Below, piece by piece: positions 10,933-21,224 of a stretch of DNA of 64,000 nucleotides. Each line of letters begins with the position of its first letter. Position 1 is the first letter of the stretch. This DNA comes from Lindgomyces ingoldianus (lineage: Eukaryota > Ascomycota > Dothideomycetes > Pleosporales > Lindgomycetaceae). The notes beneath the pieces are model-generated. The model had not been told where the DNA came from. It searched no databases and was given only the letters and a program-made list of their open reading frames with translations. The stretch lies in the NCBI RefSeq assembly GCF_010093535.1, contig NW_022985192.1:541369-605368 (forward strand). The letters are read 5' to 3'. The position numbers were made by a program, and so were the translations under genes.

Positions 10933-12245
10933 TCATCCGTTCATCCTGTACGAAACCATGTACGATTTACGAGTACAGTCTCTTCGATCTTCAAGGTTAA
11001 CGATCGAATTTCCCGGCACCCTCTGCATTGGTTGAATGTTATGGGAATGTGAAAGAGTATTGCGGTGCTGTATTGTGCTAGGTCTTTCCTAACCCTTTTG
11101 TCACCTTTGGAATGCCACATCTCCTCCCAATCTAAGAATCTCGACGCATCTGAATAATGGATAGAAAGCAAACGACTCTAAATGACTTTTGAAGGGCTCT
11201 TGGAAGGTGAGCCATTCAGCAAAAATGACATGATGCGTTGCTTAGGGAGGCGGAGATTGTGAGTCCTGGCACGCTGAAGCATAGTGGACGGAACATGAGG
11301 AAGCACAAACATGATCAGCCGATACAGCATCCCCCGAAATACACAAACAGCAGGCCAGAAAGACCAATTAAAGCTAGCAAGATCTGTGATATGTCCTAAG
11401 ACGTGGTGTAGGCAGCGGTTCCCCCTCCCCCAGAACGAGGGGATTGTTACAGCGAAAACCATGATAAACACGGAACCTCTCTGCACAGCAGACTCTTACA
11501 AAAACACCAGCAACAAAGTCTCACAAGCCCTTCCCAAGCATTCCTCCCCACCCTTCCCCCCTCCACCTCCACCTCCACGCCCAACGCCCACGCCCACAAA
11601 AACACACAACTAATCCTCATCACACACTCCTTCGTCCTATTCGCTCCCACCGATCCATCGTGACGCACGGATCTCAATCGGGCCATGTTACCTCTTCCTG
11701 ATTGGCTATCAACTTCGCCTAGCCGCACCAAGCTCCTCAGAAAAAGGGCGTCAAAGCCGCAACTTTCGACACTTTTTGTGAGTCTCTTGCCGCTTGAGGC
11801 AGTTTTACAGGGGTGTCCAGGGGGGCCGCTCACCCTCGCTTGGAATGAAGGGGATGTAGTGTGTGATTAGGAGGGTGAGAGTTTGGATTGAGGAGGAAAG
11901 CTTCGCTTCGGTGGGTCCTTTGTGTCGTCTTCGTGCTAGAGGTTCAGGGGGTTGGGCTGGGTTGGGTTAGGTTGGGATGGCGCCACTCTGCTTGCAGTTG
12001 GAGGACGAAAAGAGAAGTTGAACGTCATGTCTCGCCTTTGGTTGTCTTTCGCGGAGTCAAGACTCAATGGGGTCAGAAAACAGCTTGAGATCATGCGGAT
12101 GGTTAAATGTAGACGCATTGCTAACATTGGACTATCAGATTGCTAATCGCAAGAACTTTTGTCGACAAGAAAATTGATCGACCCCGCTTCGGTTCATCAT
12201 TGAGCTTAATTCGAACGTGAAGAACGAGGAATCTTAGTCTTGAAA
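10933..12245. other. Intergenic region, no gene seen
   Basis: 1.3 kb between GCD7 and the SDR-deacetylase gene. It holds C-rich CCACCTCCACCTCC and CCCACGCCCAC microrepeats (11560-11600) and a short G-rich TTGGG run (11945-11975). Open frames here have biased composition and no family pattern, so I call none. The last part presumably carries the promoter of the gene at 12246. Confidence 0.5.
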
Positions 12246-14242
12246 ATGACATTTCTAGCTCTAGAAGGTCTACATATCTTCGTCACCGGGGCTGCAGGTG
12301 GCATTGGATCCGCCATAGTGGAAGAATTCTTAGGGAAATATACCCCCGCTCAGTAAAGTTCTCCATCATCCATCTAACATCCCTCCAGCACAAGGCTGCA
12401 ATGTCACCGCCCACGACCTAAAACTCAATCCCGTCTCCACATCATCCAAAAATCTGCTAAAACTGCAAGGCGACATCTCAGAAGAACCCTCAATCGCATC
12501 CTCAATCTCCGAAGCAGTCCTGCACTTCGGGCCCATCAATATCCTCTGTGCCAATGCAGGTATCACAGACGAAAGTAATTCGTACAATGTGTGGGATATG
12601 CCGCTGTCTCTATGGGAGAAGACCTACGCTACCAACGTCCGCGGGACTTTTCTCACTATTAAGCATTTCCTGAAACCTGTGGAGACTTGTCAGACGACAT
12701 CGGGGACTGAACTTCCCAATGTTGCGGTGGTTGTGACGGGGAGTGAGACGGGAGTGTTCGGTCAAGCGGGCCATGCGGAGTATGCATCTGGGAAAGCGGG
12801 ACTTCAGTATGGATTGGCGAAGAGTGTGAAAAATGAGATTGTAAGACTTAATTCGAAGGCTAGGATTAATGCCGTGGCGCCCGGGTGGGTTGATACGAAA
12901 CTCATTGAAGGGAGACTAGATGACCCAAAGGAGATGTATCGAGAGGCACAGGCCACGTTAGTATACCGGCGACTAGTATAAATAGTTGGAGTCTAATGTG
13001 CTAACGAGACAATAGTGTCCCATTGAGAAAAATAGCCAAACCTGAGGATGTTGCGAGAGCAGCTGCATTTCTAGCGAGCCATCGAGCTGCAGGTCATATC
13101 TCCGGACAGTGTATTTCTGTCGATGGAGGGATGGAAGGGAGGATCGTGTGGAGTGAGGAGCAGATTGCGAAGAGTGCAACTACCGATCTTACCAAAAGGG
13201 AGGAAACATCGAAGCTCACAGCACCTAGCATCGGCTTATCCTTGACCGCACATGCCAAATCATTACCTAAGATAAAAGTCCTCATATCAGTGGATTTTGA
13301 CGCAGTATCAGGCTGGTTGGGAACAGGAAGCCATCCAGACAACAACCTCGCAGACTTCAGCTCTGGTTTCTTCTCTGCGCATGTCGGTGTGCCTCGGCTG
13401 CTGAAGCTGTTCAAGATACTTGGGATACAAGAGAAAGTGACCTGGTTTGTACCCATGCATTCTGCAGAGAGTTTCCCAGAGGAATTCAAGAGTATAATGG
13501 ACAGTGGATGTGAGATTGGACTCCATGGTTACTGTCATGAGGTGAGCCTGCCATACAAATTGAACTTGGACGGAAAGGGCTTTAAAATAACTTTCTATAC
13601 CAGGGCGCACCGCAACTCACCCCGACTCAAGAACGGCAAGTCCTCCAGCACTGCATTCAACTATGTACATCCATAACAGGCAAGAAACCCCGCGGATACC
13701 GAGCTCCTCTCTACCAACTTCGTGAATCTACAATCGCCCTCCTCGAGGAACACGACTTCCTCTACGACTCCTCACTTTCCCACCACGACTCGAAGCCGTA
13801 CTATCTCCCTAACCTACCACCAATCCAGCTTCCCAAGTACGAACCTTCAGTTTCAGCAAAAGATTGGATGAAGCCTCTTCCTCAACCCTCTCCTCCCACT
13901 TCAAGGACATTGGTCGAGATCCCAGGGAACTGGTATGCAGAAGATATGACACCGCTACAATATTGGCCACATACGCCGAATAGTCAAGGATATGTAGATG
14001 TGCGGGTTATTGAGCAAATGTGGAAAGATAAGTTTGAATGGATTAGAGGAGAGATGAACGAAATGCAGGAGAAGGATCTCATGGTCTTTCCGTTAGTGTT
14101 GCATCCGGACACGAGCGGAATGGCTCATGTCATAGGGATGGTGCAACGAGTATTGGGGTGGTTGAAGGGATTCGGGTCCGACGTAGAATTTTGTACATTT
14201 GAGAGTGCGGCGGAAGATTGGAGAGGGAAGAACCCGGTTTGA
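12246..14242 (+). CDS. Fusion of short-chain dehydrogenase and CE4-type polysaccharide deacetylase, with defective first splice donor
   Basis: Exons 12246-12333, 12389-12956, 13016-13541 and 13604-14242 give 606 aa. The N-terminal half is a classical SDR: NAD(P) loop TGAAGGIG, CANAGIT, the catalytic serine in VVTGSETG thirteen residues before the Tyr of YASGK, NAVAPGWVDT, and the C-terminal GQCISVDGGM. The C-terminal half (from about residue 310) is a carbohydrate-esterase-4/NodB-like barrel: metal-binding Asp in ISVDFDAVSG, the metal His pair in GLHGYCHE, then GKKPRGYRAP and the late LHPDTSG. It resembles the group containing H. pylori PgdA and PuuE-type amidohydrolases more than chitin deacetylases. 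No signal peptide is seen, so it is probably cytosolic. The two halves are joined in one exon without a stop. Odd point: intron 1 (12334-12388) has a good branch and acceptor but starts GGAAAT instead of GTAAAT. Substrate is unknown. Confidence 0.8.
12334..12388 (+). other. Intron with GG in place of the GT donor
   Basis: The flanking exons encode EEFL and AQGCNV, which join exactly as in other SDR proteins, and the full model only closes with this 55-nt removal. The branch CTAAC and acceptor CTCCAG are perfect, but the first bases are GGAAAT. Reading through gives a TAA stop at 12354-12356. The alternative GTAAAG donor at 12353 would leave a 36-nt intron and the wrong frame. Confidence 0.65.
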
Positions 14243-14621
14243 GAAGTCGTGGGCTTGAAACGGGACCATTAGCAAGGATTAGAGGATTCAAAGTTGGTAG
14301 GACATCAGTGTCTCCCACGAAAGGTTGGGTAAAGCGAGGCAATCCCATAAGTAGAATATACACAGAAGTATCTAAGACAACACGGACTCTCTGCTTTCGG
14401 ACTGTTCAAACCCTTGGAGGTTTTGATTGGCTCACTCGTATAATCACGTGATTTTGTGCATGCGCTTAAACCTGAAACGGATTTGGCTTGTGAATCCTCC
14501 AGCTGTTTTCAGCCCCTGAGGTCATTCCCGGTTGGCACCAAGACATGAGTCTTTTCTCTCAGAAAGCCATGGCACGTATCCACGCGAACCTGCCACTAGA
14601 GTGTCCACCGACTTGCACAAG
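14243..14621. other. Spacer upstream of the Zn2Cys6 gene
   Basis: 379 bp separate the fusion gene from the regulator on the same strand. It presumably holds the terminator of one and the promoter of the other. The regulator's frame is open from about 14532 but has no ATG before 14622. Confidence 0.45.
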
Positions 14622-16489
14622 ATGTTACCCAGCATGTCTATTATTGAGTTTCCCAGCTTGAAAAAGACCCGCAGATATGGTGCCAAAGTGAAGACTGGCT
14701 GCAGAACATGCAAGTAGGTTCACAGACACACAATCACCATTGAGGCAATCAAGGATCTTCAAGCCCAATATGTAGCTAACTAGGCGTTTGCAGGATTCGC
14801 CGCGTCAAGTGCGATGAAAGGAAACCCGATTGCTCCAGGTATGCATAGCATACACATCTTGATCAAACTTTCTTCTATGTTTTTGACACAGTCAGATGTA
14901 CAAGCACTTCCCGTAAATGCGAAGGCTATGCCCAAGATAAAGGCTTCAAATTCCAACCTCTCAGCCCGAGCCAAGCATCTATCTTCCAGTATACCGTACC
15001 CATGCTTTCTGGCTCTAGTGATGGTGTTCGTTATCTCGAATTTTATCATCATTGTGCTGGGCCGACTCTATCAAGCAAATTTGACAATGAGTTTTGGTCT
15101 AGAATAGCCATTCAGATGGCCCAATCGGAGTCCGCCGTCCGCCACGCCTTGATTGCTTTGGGCTATCTTTATAAGACGGAGCCAGGGAACTTGAAGCATG
15201 CTCGCTCAGGCTTTGCGGCTGATCATCAACGTAGAACTCTCATATTTCATTATAACAAGGCTGTCAGATGCCTTATTTACCGTATGGCTGATTCCTCCTA
15301 TGTCCCGGAGGTCGGGCTTGTCACATGTATACTGTTCATCTGCATCGAGTTTCTAAGGGGAAACTATCACACGGCTTTTATTCATCTGAATAGTGGACTC
15401 AAAATAATCTCCGAGTGGCAACAGGGACGACTGAACAGCTCGCTAGTTAGCCCACTGTCTTCACAGTCCTCTCTGGCGATTTCGAGGGAGTTTTCCGGTC
15501 CAACTACTATGATTGAGGATAGTCTCATACCAATGTTCACCCGAGCCATAGCATCTGCACTGCTATATGGTGTAAGGATTGAGCAGATCTTTGAGATTCC
15601 ATGTCCACGTCCGCAGAGCTTCCCGGAGCGACCTTTCACAACTATTCTAGAAGCTCAATCCTCTATTCATGAGCTTCGAAACCCGACCATCCTTTTCGCA
15701 CGTACAATGGCTCAAAAGCTCATTCGACGAAAGCTAATAACGGCCGAAGATCTCCAGCATCAAACGCACCTTCTTGAATGCCATCATGCTTGGATCCGAG
15801 CTCTACAAATCCTCGAACATGAGGGATCTCTATCGAAGGAAGACAAAGTAGTAGCAAGCTCTCTCAAAGTAGGATACTACTCGACCTACATCATGTTAGC
15901 TTGCGCAACAGAGGTCCGCCAAAAACCACACGACGCGCATATCTCAAGCTTCAAAGCTATCAACCATCACGCCAAGGTCGTCCTCGACTCCATGGGCTTC
16001 CATGCCTCTTCCTCCTCCTCGCCTCCAAGTGTTCATCCTTCTTCCCCATCCTCGGCATGCGGTGGTGCAACGTCGGTGTCTCCTCCAAGACCCTCCTCAC
16101 GGGCAGCCGCAAACTTCACTTTCGAAATCTCACTAATCCCGTGTCTACACTTCACTGCGACGCGCTGCCGCTGTCCCATCACTCGACGCGAGGCAGTCTC
16201 TCTCCTTGCGTTGAACCCACCACGCGAGGCTCTCTGGGACGCAGAGCAGCATGTCGCCGTTTCAAATCGTGTGATCGAGATTGAAGAGAGCGAAGTCGAT
16301 CCTGGAACGGGATGGCCGGTCGAAAGAACGAGACTTTGGTGTGCTGTTATTGATGGGAACATGGATCAGAATGGCGGGTTCTGGGTTATTTTCGCGTTGG
16401 CAAGTTGGGTTCAGGAAAGAGAGTTTTCTCGGGCCAGTGGTGAACGAAGGAGACTAGACTCACAATGGGAGGAGTGGTTCGTTTTGTGA
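14622..16489 (+). CDS. Zn2Cys6 fungal transcription factor with fungal-specific C-terminal domain
   Basis: Sequence-specific DNA-binding regulator, nuclear. Exons 14622-14713, 14794-14838 and 14896-16489 give 576 aa. The binuclear zinc cluster is split over the three exons: CRTC, then IRRVKCDERKPDCSR, then CTSTSRKC, which together give the six cysteines with C-X2-C-X6-C-X5-C-X2-C-X6-C spacing. Basic residues KKTRRYGAKVKTG precede it. The remainder (YLEFYHHCAGPTLSS, ESAVRHALIALGYLY, LITAEDLQHQ) has the pattern of the DUF3468 'fungal-specific transcription factor' family. A Ser/Pro-rich stretch lies near residues 415-445. The start could also be ATG 14634. Its position right behind the SDR-deacetylase gene suggests it may control that gene; this is inference from neighbourhood only. 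Confidence 0.9.
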
Positions 16490-19440
16490 ACAGAAACATC
16501 TTGATGACTTATATGCTTGCCATTGGACGTCCCACAATCGAAGACTTCCAATTGGAATTAAGGAGGGTTCTCGCACCTATCTAACCTACGCTATGTTCTT
16601 TTCAATCGTTTGCTCCTCTTCCCGAGGACGGATGGCCGCATGTAACCACGGACTCCTACGTCTGATATCCGTAACAACTGCGGACTCCTCTTGCGCAATA
16701 CCTCGGAAAATTGCGAGATGCTGAAGTGATATTTGACCGGCTGCTGGCCTGATCGGAAGCGCACGTGTCTTGTTTCAATTCTGGAAGCTGAAATAACGAG
16801 GTCGTTTTAAATGAAGTCCGAGAGGAGGTGGGAACGACAAAGTTAGGAATAGGTCGTGGTCACTACATGTTTCATAACCCTTCAGATTGAAGGCTTGAAA
16901 GTGGAATAAGCTAGTAGTCGTGCATGTATAATTTTTGGATCACCAGATATAACTTAGCATGGTTATTTGGTCCGAGCTGGAATAGTCGCGTTCGAACCAT
17001 GATCGATGAGGACGCTAAAGTCCTTCAGAAGTGATATTTACACGGGGCACACTAGTCGTGGAACTGACGACCAAACAGTTGGCAAAGTGGTTGACGAGAA
17101 GAATGCTCTAAAAGGAGTGGATAGATTCTCAGTATTCAAAACGGTAGGTTTCTTACCACTCTTGTTTGTTAGCTCTAGGAAACATATTTCACTTCCCGCC
17201 ATCCTCGAATAGGTGCTGTGTTATATTCCTTTCCTTGGTTTACCATTCTCGCGCGTATTGTGATCGTTAGCGAACTTCAATCCAACCGTGCAACGCACAC
17301 CTGAGTGGAGTTGAGTGGGTTCATAACGGTTGGGTAACCTCTGTAGGTGTGTGGTCGCTTTTCCTCCTAATAATTCTAGTTATTGTGGAGACAAAGGACA
17401 ATTCATGACTATCCTAAATTTTAACCGCCGGCATTGATTCATGCGTTCTGCTTGTCAGACGCGGGCCACAATGCATGCTCAGCAAAACGCTCTCAGTGAC
17501 CAAACCATAGAATGTTTTGTTACCGGTAACGGATCGCGTGGTCCCACATCAACGACGCTTGCCGTAGCGAGGGAACTTTGGAACCTTGACTCTACCTTAG
17601 AATCTTAGAATGGCACTCTTCACTCTCGTTTTCGATATTGTTTTCTAGCTAGTCTTAGCAGCATCGAGTCTGGAATAAGATGATTGAGGCAATTACCTTA
17701 AGAGCATGCGCCTCTGCTGCAGTAAGAAAATTCTTCTGGCTTCCAGGTCTTGGGCAAGGGCTCAACATCCCCAATTGGTCCAGGACAGCGGTAGAGTGGG
17801 GATGGGAAGGTATCGCTATCGATAGAGGATAAGAAAATTTGTGACGCCCGATCTCAGTCGCTCATGATGTCAGCCAGTCGTAGGACAACAGTGTTTTCAC
17901 GTAGATCCACAAATAATCTCCTGTGCATGCTTGCTCGGCTTAGGGCTTCGAGAACACGGATGGGGGGGGTGGGGAGTCCGAAAATACAGGAACACCACTG
18001 GGAACACGACAGCGCTGGAGGGCGTCACGCACCCGGAAAAGAGATGGCATCAACAGCGAAGCCAAAACACCGAGGAGATGTTGCCGGGTGTTCCAGAGTC
18101 GCGAAAACCACCTTTTTGTTCGGTTGTGAGCATCAGTAGGAGAAATGACAGCCAATGACAATTTTGAAACGACGAACACTGAGAAACGGGTGATTGCAAA
18201 GGAAAAGCCCGAACCATCTGGCGAGAAAGGTGAAGCAGGAAGTGCATGAGAGGATGCTTTGTGGCATTCAGCATGCCGTTGGCAGTCCGTCGCCGACCCT
18301 CTCTGCTTTGGAAGAATCACATCACATCTGGCAGGCTCGGGGCAAATCATGATCCACGTGTTCAGGCTGCTCGGTGTGGTCGAATGGAGGTGCCTCAGCT
18401 GAGGCGCAGGCTCGCGACGACAAATTTGTTTCCGGGATGAGTTTATTTGCAAATGGCCGCGGACCAGCAGCGGCTGCGTGCCACCTCAGCTCACAAATTT
18501 GACCCCTGAGCAGCAAAGGACCTTGGGGTGCGGGTTCCTGGCGATCAAGGCCGATCGCTCTCTGGTTTGCTGGGTTCCAGCCGGAATGCAACCCCCACTT
18601 GTCTGTTCCTGGACGCATGAAACAACTGAGCTGTAAGCATATTGCCCTTTCGCCTTAATTAGACTGTACGTGAGCGACAGCCGACAGGAAACCAGCGGTA
18701 AATTTGGCAGTGACAGAGCGGGAAGATAGGTGCCTGGCAGACGCGGTGCCGTGGGTACACAGGTCGATGCGAGTCTTCTTGGAGGCGACATCGCGGACGG
18801 TTTCATGACTTGTTGAGTGCCTGGCGCTCCACAAAACGCAGCACGGAAACAGAAGCAACCAGGGGCCGCCACCGCGCCGCCATCCGCCTAAGGGCAGCGG
18901 AGATTGGTGGGCCACGCTGCCCTCCGTGCAGAGTGTGCGAGTGGCTTGCCGGCGGTGGACGAGGAGCTGTGCCCAGTCGTAAGCCGGGACGTGGCCGGGG
19001 GTGGTACACTATTCCTTCTTCTTCTCGCTCTCTCCGCTCCTTCCCCCATCGACCACCGCACATCTCCATCTCACTTATAACCCGCTCTCTCTGCCCATCT
19101 CAGCCTGCCACTCCTTACAGGCTTGAGGTCTTTCATTTTATTCTCCCCACATTCATTCTATCATCTTCAACGAGATCTAGCATCTCCAGTCATTCTCTGC
19201 CACTGCACCCACGGTCTCTACGGCGCATTTGCTCACCACCGGTACCCACCGCACGCGAAGTCAACTGCCCTCGCCGAAGAAAAAAACGAATCTTGACCAA
19301 TTTCCGCATATCTGAATTGCTAGCCAATTCACGTCTCTCTCTGTAAACAGACATTTAAACGTCAATACCAGCACATTCTTTAGCCCCTCCAAAACCCCAT
19401 TGCTACCGCGGCAACCTCAAATACTCGCGAAAACGATACA
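16490..19440. other. Long region without recognised genes
   Basis: 2.95 kb between the regulator and the expansin-like gene. Frames on both strands are short or compositionally biased and show no family pattern. The last 400 bp are pyrimidine-rich, as in fungal leaders, and contain a TTATAA element. A large upstream regulatory region or a non-coding transcript is possible; the sequence alone does not show either. Confidence 0.5.
19074..19081 (+). promoter_or_regulatory. TATA-like element upstream of the expansin-like gene
   Basis: CTTATAAC about 365 bp before ATG 19441, followed by a CT-rich stretch typical of strong fungal leaders. The distance implies a leader of roughly 300 nt. The assignment is based on sequence resemblance only. 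Confidence 0.3.
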
Positions 19441-20220
19441 ATGAAGACCTCTAACATCCTCGCATCTCTCACTTTCGGCGTTCTCGCTGCCGCTTTCCCC
19501 TTGGACAAGCGCGACTTGGTCACCAAGACCGAGGTTGTCGTTGAGACCGTGGTCGTCTACACCACCGTCTGGGACAGTGAGGCTCCGTCAACTGTTGCCG
19601 CCAAGGCTACCTCGGACCCTGGTCTCTTCTTCGAGAAGCATACTAGCTCTATTGCCAAACCAACCTCCGTATATACTCCTTCCGCTGCCGAACCCTCGAG
19701 CGTATACACTCCCCCGGCCCCCACCTTTTCTCCTGCTCCATCTTCAGTCTACACTCCCCCGGCTCCAAGCTCCGATGTTGCAGCACCTTCTTCAGTCTAC
19801 ACTCCTCCAGCGCCAGTTTCCAGCGCCGCTCCTGCTGAGACCAAGGCTCCAAGCGGTGGCAATGGCGGAGCAGGCTCTCACCATGGAGATATCACCATTT
19901 ATGACAACACTGGTGCTGCCGGTGCCTGCGGCAAACCCCTGACGGATGACTCTAAGATTGTTGCTCTTGCCAAGAAAACATGGGGCGACTCCACCTACGA
20001 TCCTCAGACTGGTGCATCTACCAACCCCTGGTGCGGCAAGCAGATCACCATCAGCTACAAACATCCATCTGGAGAAGTCTCGACCACTGATGCCACCATC
20101 ATGGACTTGTGCCCTGGCTGTGCTGGACAATACGATATTGATCTGTCCCACGCCACCTGGCATGCCCTCGGCCTCACTGAGATCACCCGTCTCCAGGCCG
20201 ACTGGTGGGTCTCCGGCTAA
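19441..20220 (+). CDS. Secreted DPBB / expansin-like protein with SVYTPPAP repeats
   Basis: Single exon, 259 aa. The signal peptide MKTSNILASLTFGVLAAAF is followed by LDKR at residues 21-24, a Kex2-type processing site. The next part has VETVVVYTTVW, frequent in fungal wall proteins, then a Pro/Ser/Ala region (about residues 70-140) with four copies of SVYTP-type repeats (SSVYTPPAP). The C-terminal domain (about 150-259) is a double-psi beta-barrel of the barwin/expansin type: GDITIYDNTGAAGACG, NPWCGKQITISY, MDLCPGCAGQYDIDLS and the closing LQADWWVSG. Four cysteines fit two disulphides. No cellulose-binding domain is present. Such proteins loosen or bind wall polysaccharides, or act as small secreted effectors; which applies here is open. 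Confidence 0.9.
   Translation: MKTSNILASLTFGVLAAAFPLDKRDLVTKTEVVVETVVVYTTVWDSEAPSTVAAKATSDPGLFFEKHTSSIAKPTSVYTPSAAEPSSVYTPPAPTFSPAPSSVYTPPAPSSDVAAPSSVYTPPAPVSSAAPAETKAPSGGNGGAGSHHGDITIYDNTGAAGACGKPLTDDSKIVALAKKTWGDSTYDPQTGASTNPWCGKQITISYKHPSGEVSTTDATIMDLCPGCAGQYDIDLSHATWHALGLTEITRLQADWWVSG
19648..19824 (+). repeat. Coding tandem repeat, SVYTPPAP units
   Basis: Four imperfect copies in the linker of the secreted DPBB protein, with consensus S-S-V-Y-T-P-P-A-P separated by 5-12 residues. The DNA copies share TCnnTCTACACTCC-type cores, so recent expansion or contraction by slippage is plausible. The linker is probably O-mannosylated because it is rich in Ser and Thr. Confidence 0.75.
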
Positions 20221-21224
20221 GCGCCCTAACCTCTCGATCGCCTTCGTAAAAGACCCCTTTCCAGCTTTTTGCGCAGCACATATACCCAAAGATTTTTATC
20301 TCTCGCTAGCGCAGGCAGGTCAGCGCTTTGCACGAATTGTTACGAAATACTTTCTGGCATCAGCGAATCAAAACCCTATCGGAGTCTAGCGGCTCAGCAC
20401 AGCGCTTTCCATCTTTTACGGAAAACATGTACTATCTCGAGGTTCTTCGATTGCTCTCTCCCGGTGTGTTGATTTGGTTTGAAGAAAACGGGGCTCTTGG
20501 TGCGGCAAATCCCAAGGTGTATTTGGGGATACCGGTCAAGGTCTTTTTGATCAACTTCTTGTCGCTCGTTTTCGGTGGAAGTTGACTTTGGATGACTTGA
20601 TTTTCTTCAAAATGTACATCACTTTAGGGTCTTGGTATATGGTGGTTTGGGACACGGGTGATTCTCTGGTTTGGAGAGTGGATTGGAGGCGGTGGTTAAC
20701 TCGATTCTGTTTACACCTTAAGCTTTAACCTATAAAACTCTTTTGTGTGGCTGTAACTCTACTTCGCTTGATTCAGTGGCGCGCATGTAAATGTGAGATT
20801 TGTTGGCAAGGTCTGCTTGACCTAATTAGATTGCTTCGTCGCTCGTGTCACACCCATCCATGGAGGATGGCGAAGCAGTGAGTGAGTGATGTGTCAAACT
20901 TCACTTGCAGTCATGTCGGATTGTGTTTCTCCCTTGTATAATCTAGAGCAGAAAGCTTCCCAGGTGATGCCACGTACATCAAGGTACGATTTGCAGGTCG
21001 TCTTGAATCGTACTATGAAGTGTGAACAAGCTCGCTGACGATCCGTTTCATACAGGGCAAGCCAGCCTTAGCGTCATCTCCACATGATGCACTGGTGTAG
21101 ACTTAGGACCCTGAAGGTGAAGTTTCCTACTTTCGCGGACAAAGACATCCCTTTGTCTCCAGAGGACTTCCCAATCTGAAATACCAATGACTGTTCATCC
21201 AACTCTTCTTAGAACACCAAGAGC
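20221..21224. other. 3' region of the DPBB gene, otherwise empty
   Basis: 1 kb between the DPBB stop and the kinase pseudogene. It probably includes a long 3' UTR. No gene was recognised. Confidence 0.45.

Noticed and set aside
11945..11977. G-rich TTGGG/TTAGG-like run resembling telomere repeat
   Set aside because: The units are irregular, short and internal; there is no TTAGGG array.
12246..16489. Secondary-metabolite gene cluster around the fusion gene
   Set aside because: No polyketide synthase, NRPS, terpene synthase, P450 or dedicated transporter is nearby; only two genes could belong together.
18810..19346. 178-codon plus-strand frame before the expansin-like gene
   Set aside because: It overlaps the TATA-like element and the CT-rich leader, and the peptide is low-complexity Ser/Arg/Pro.
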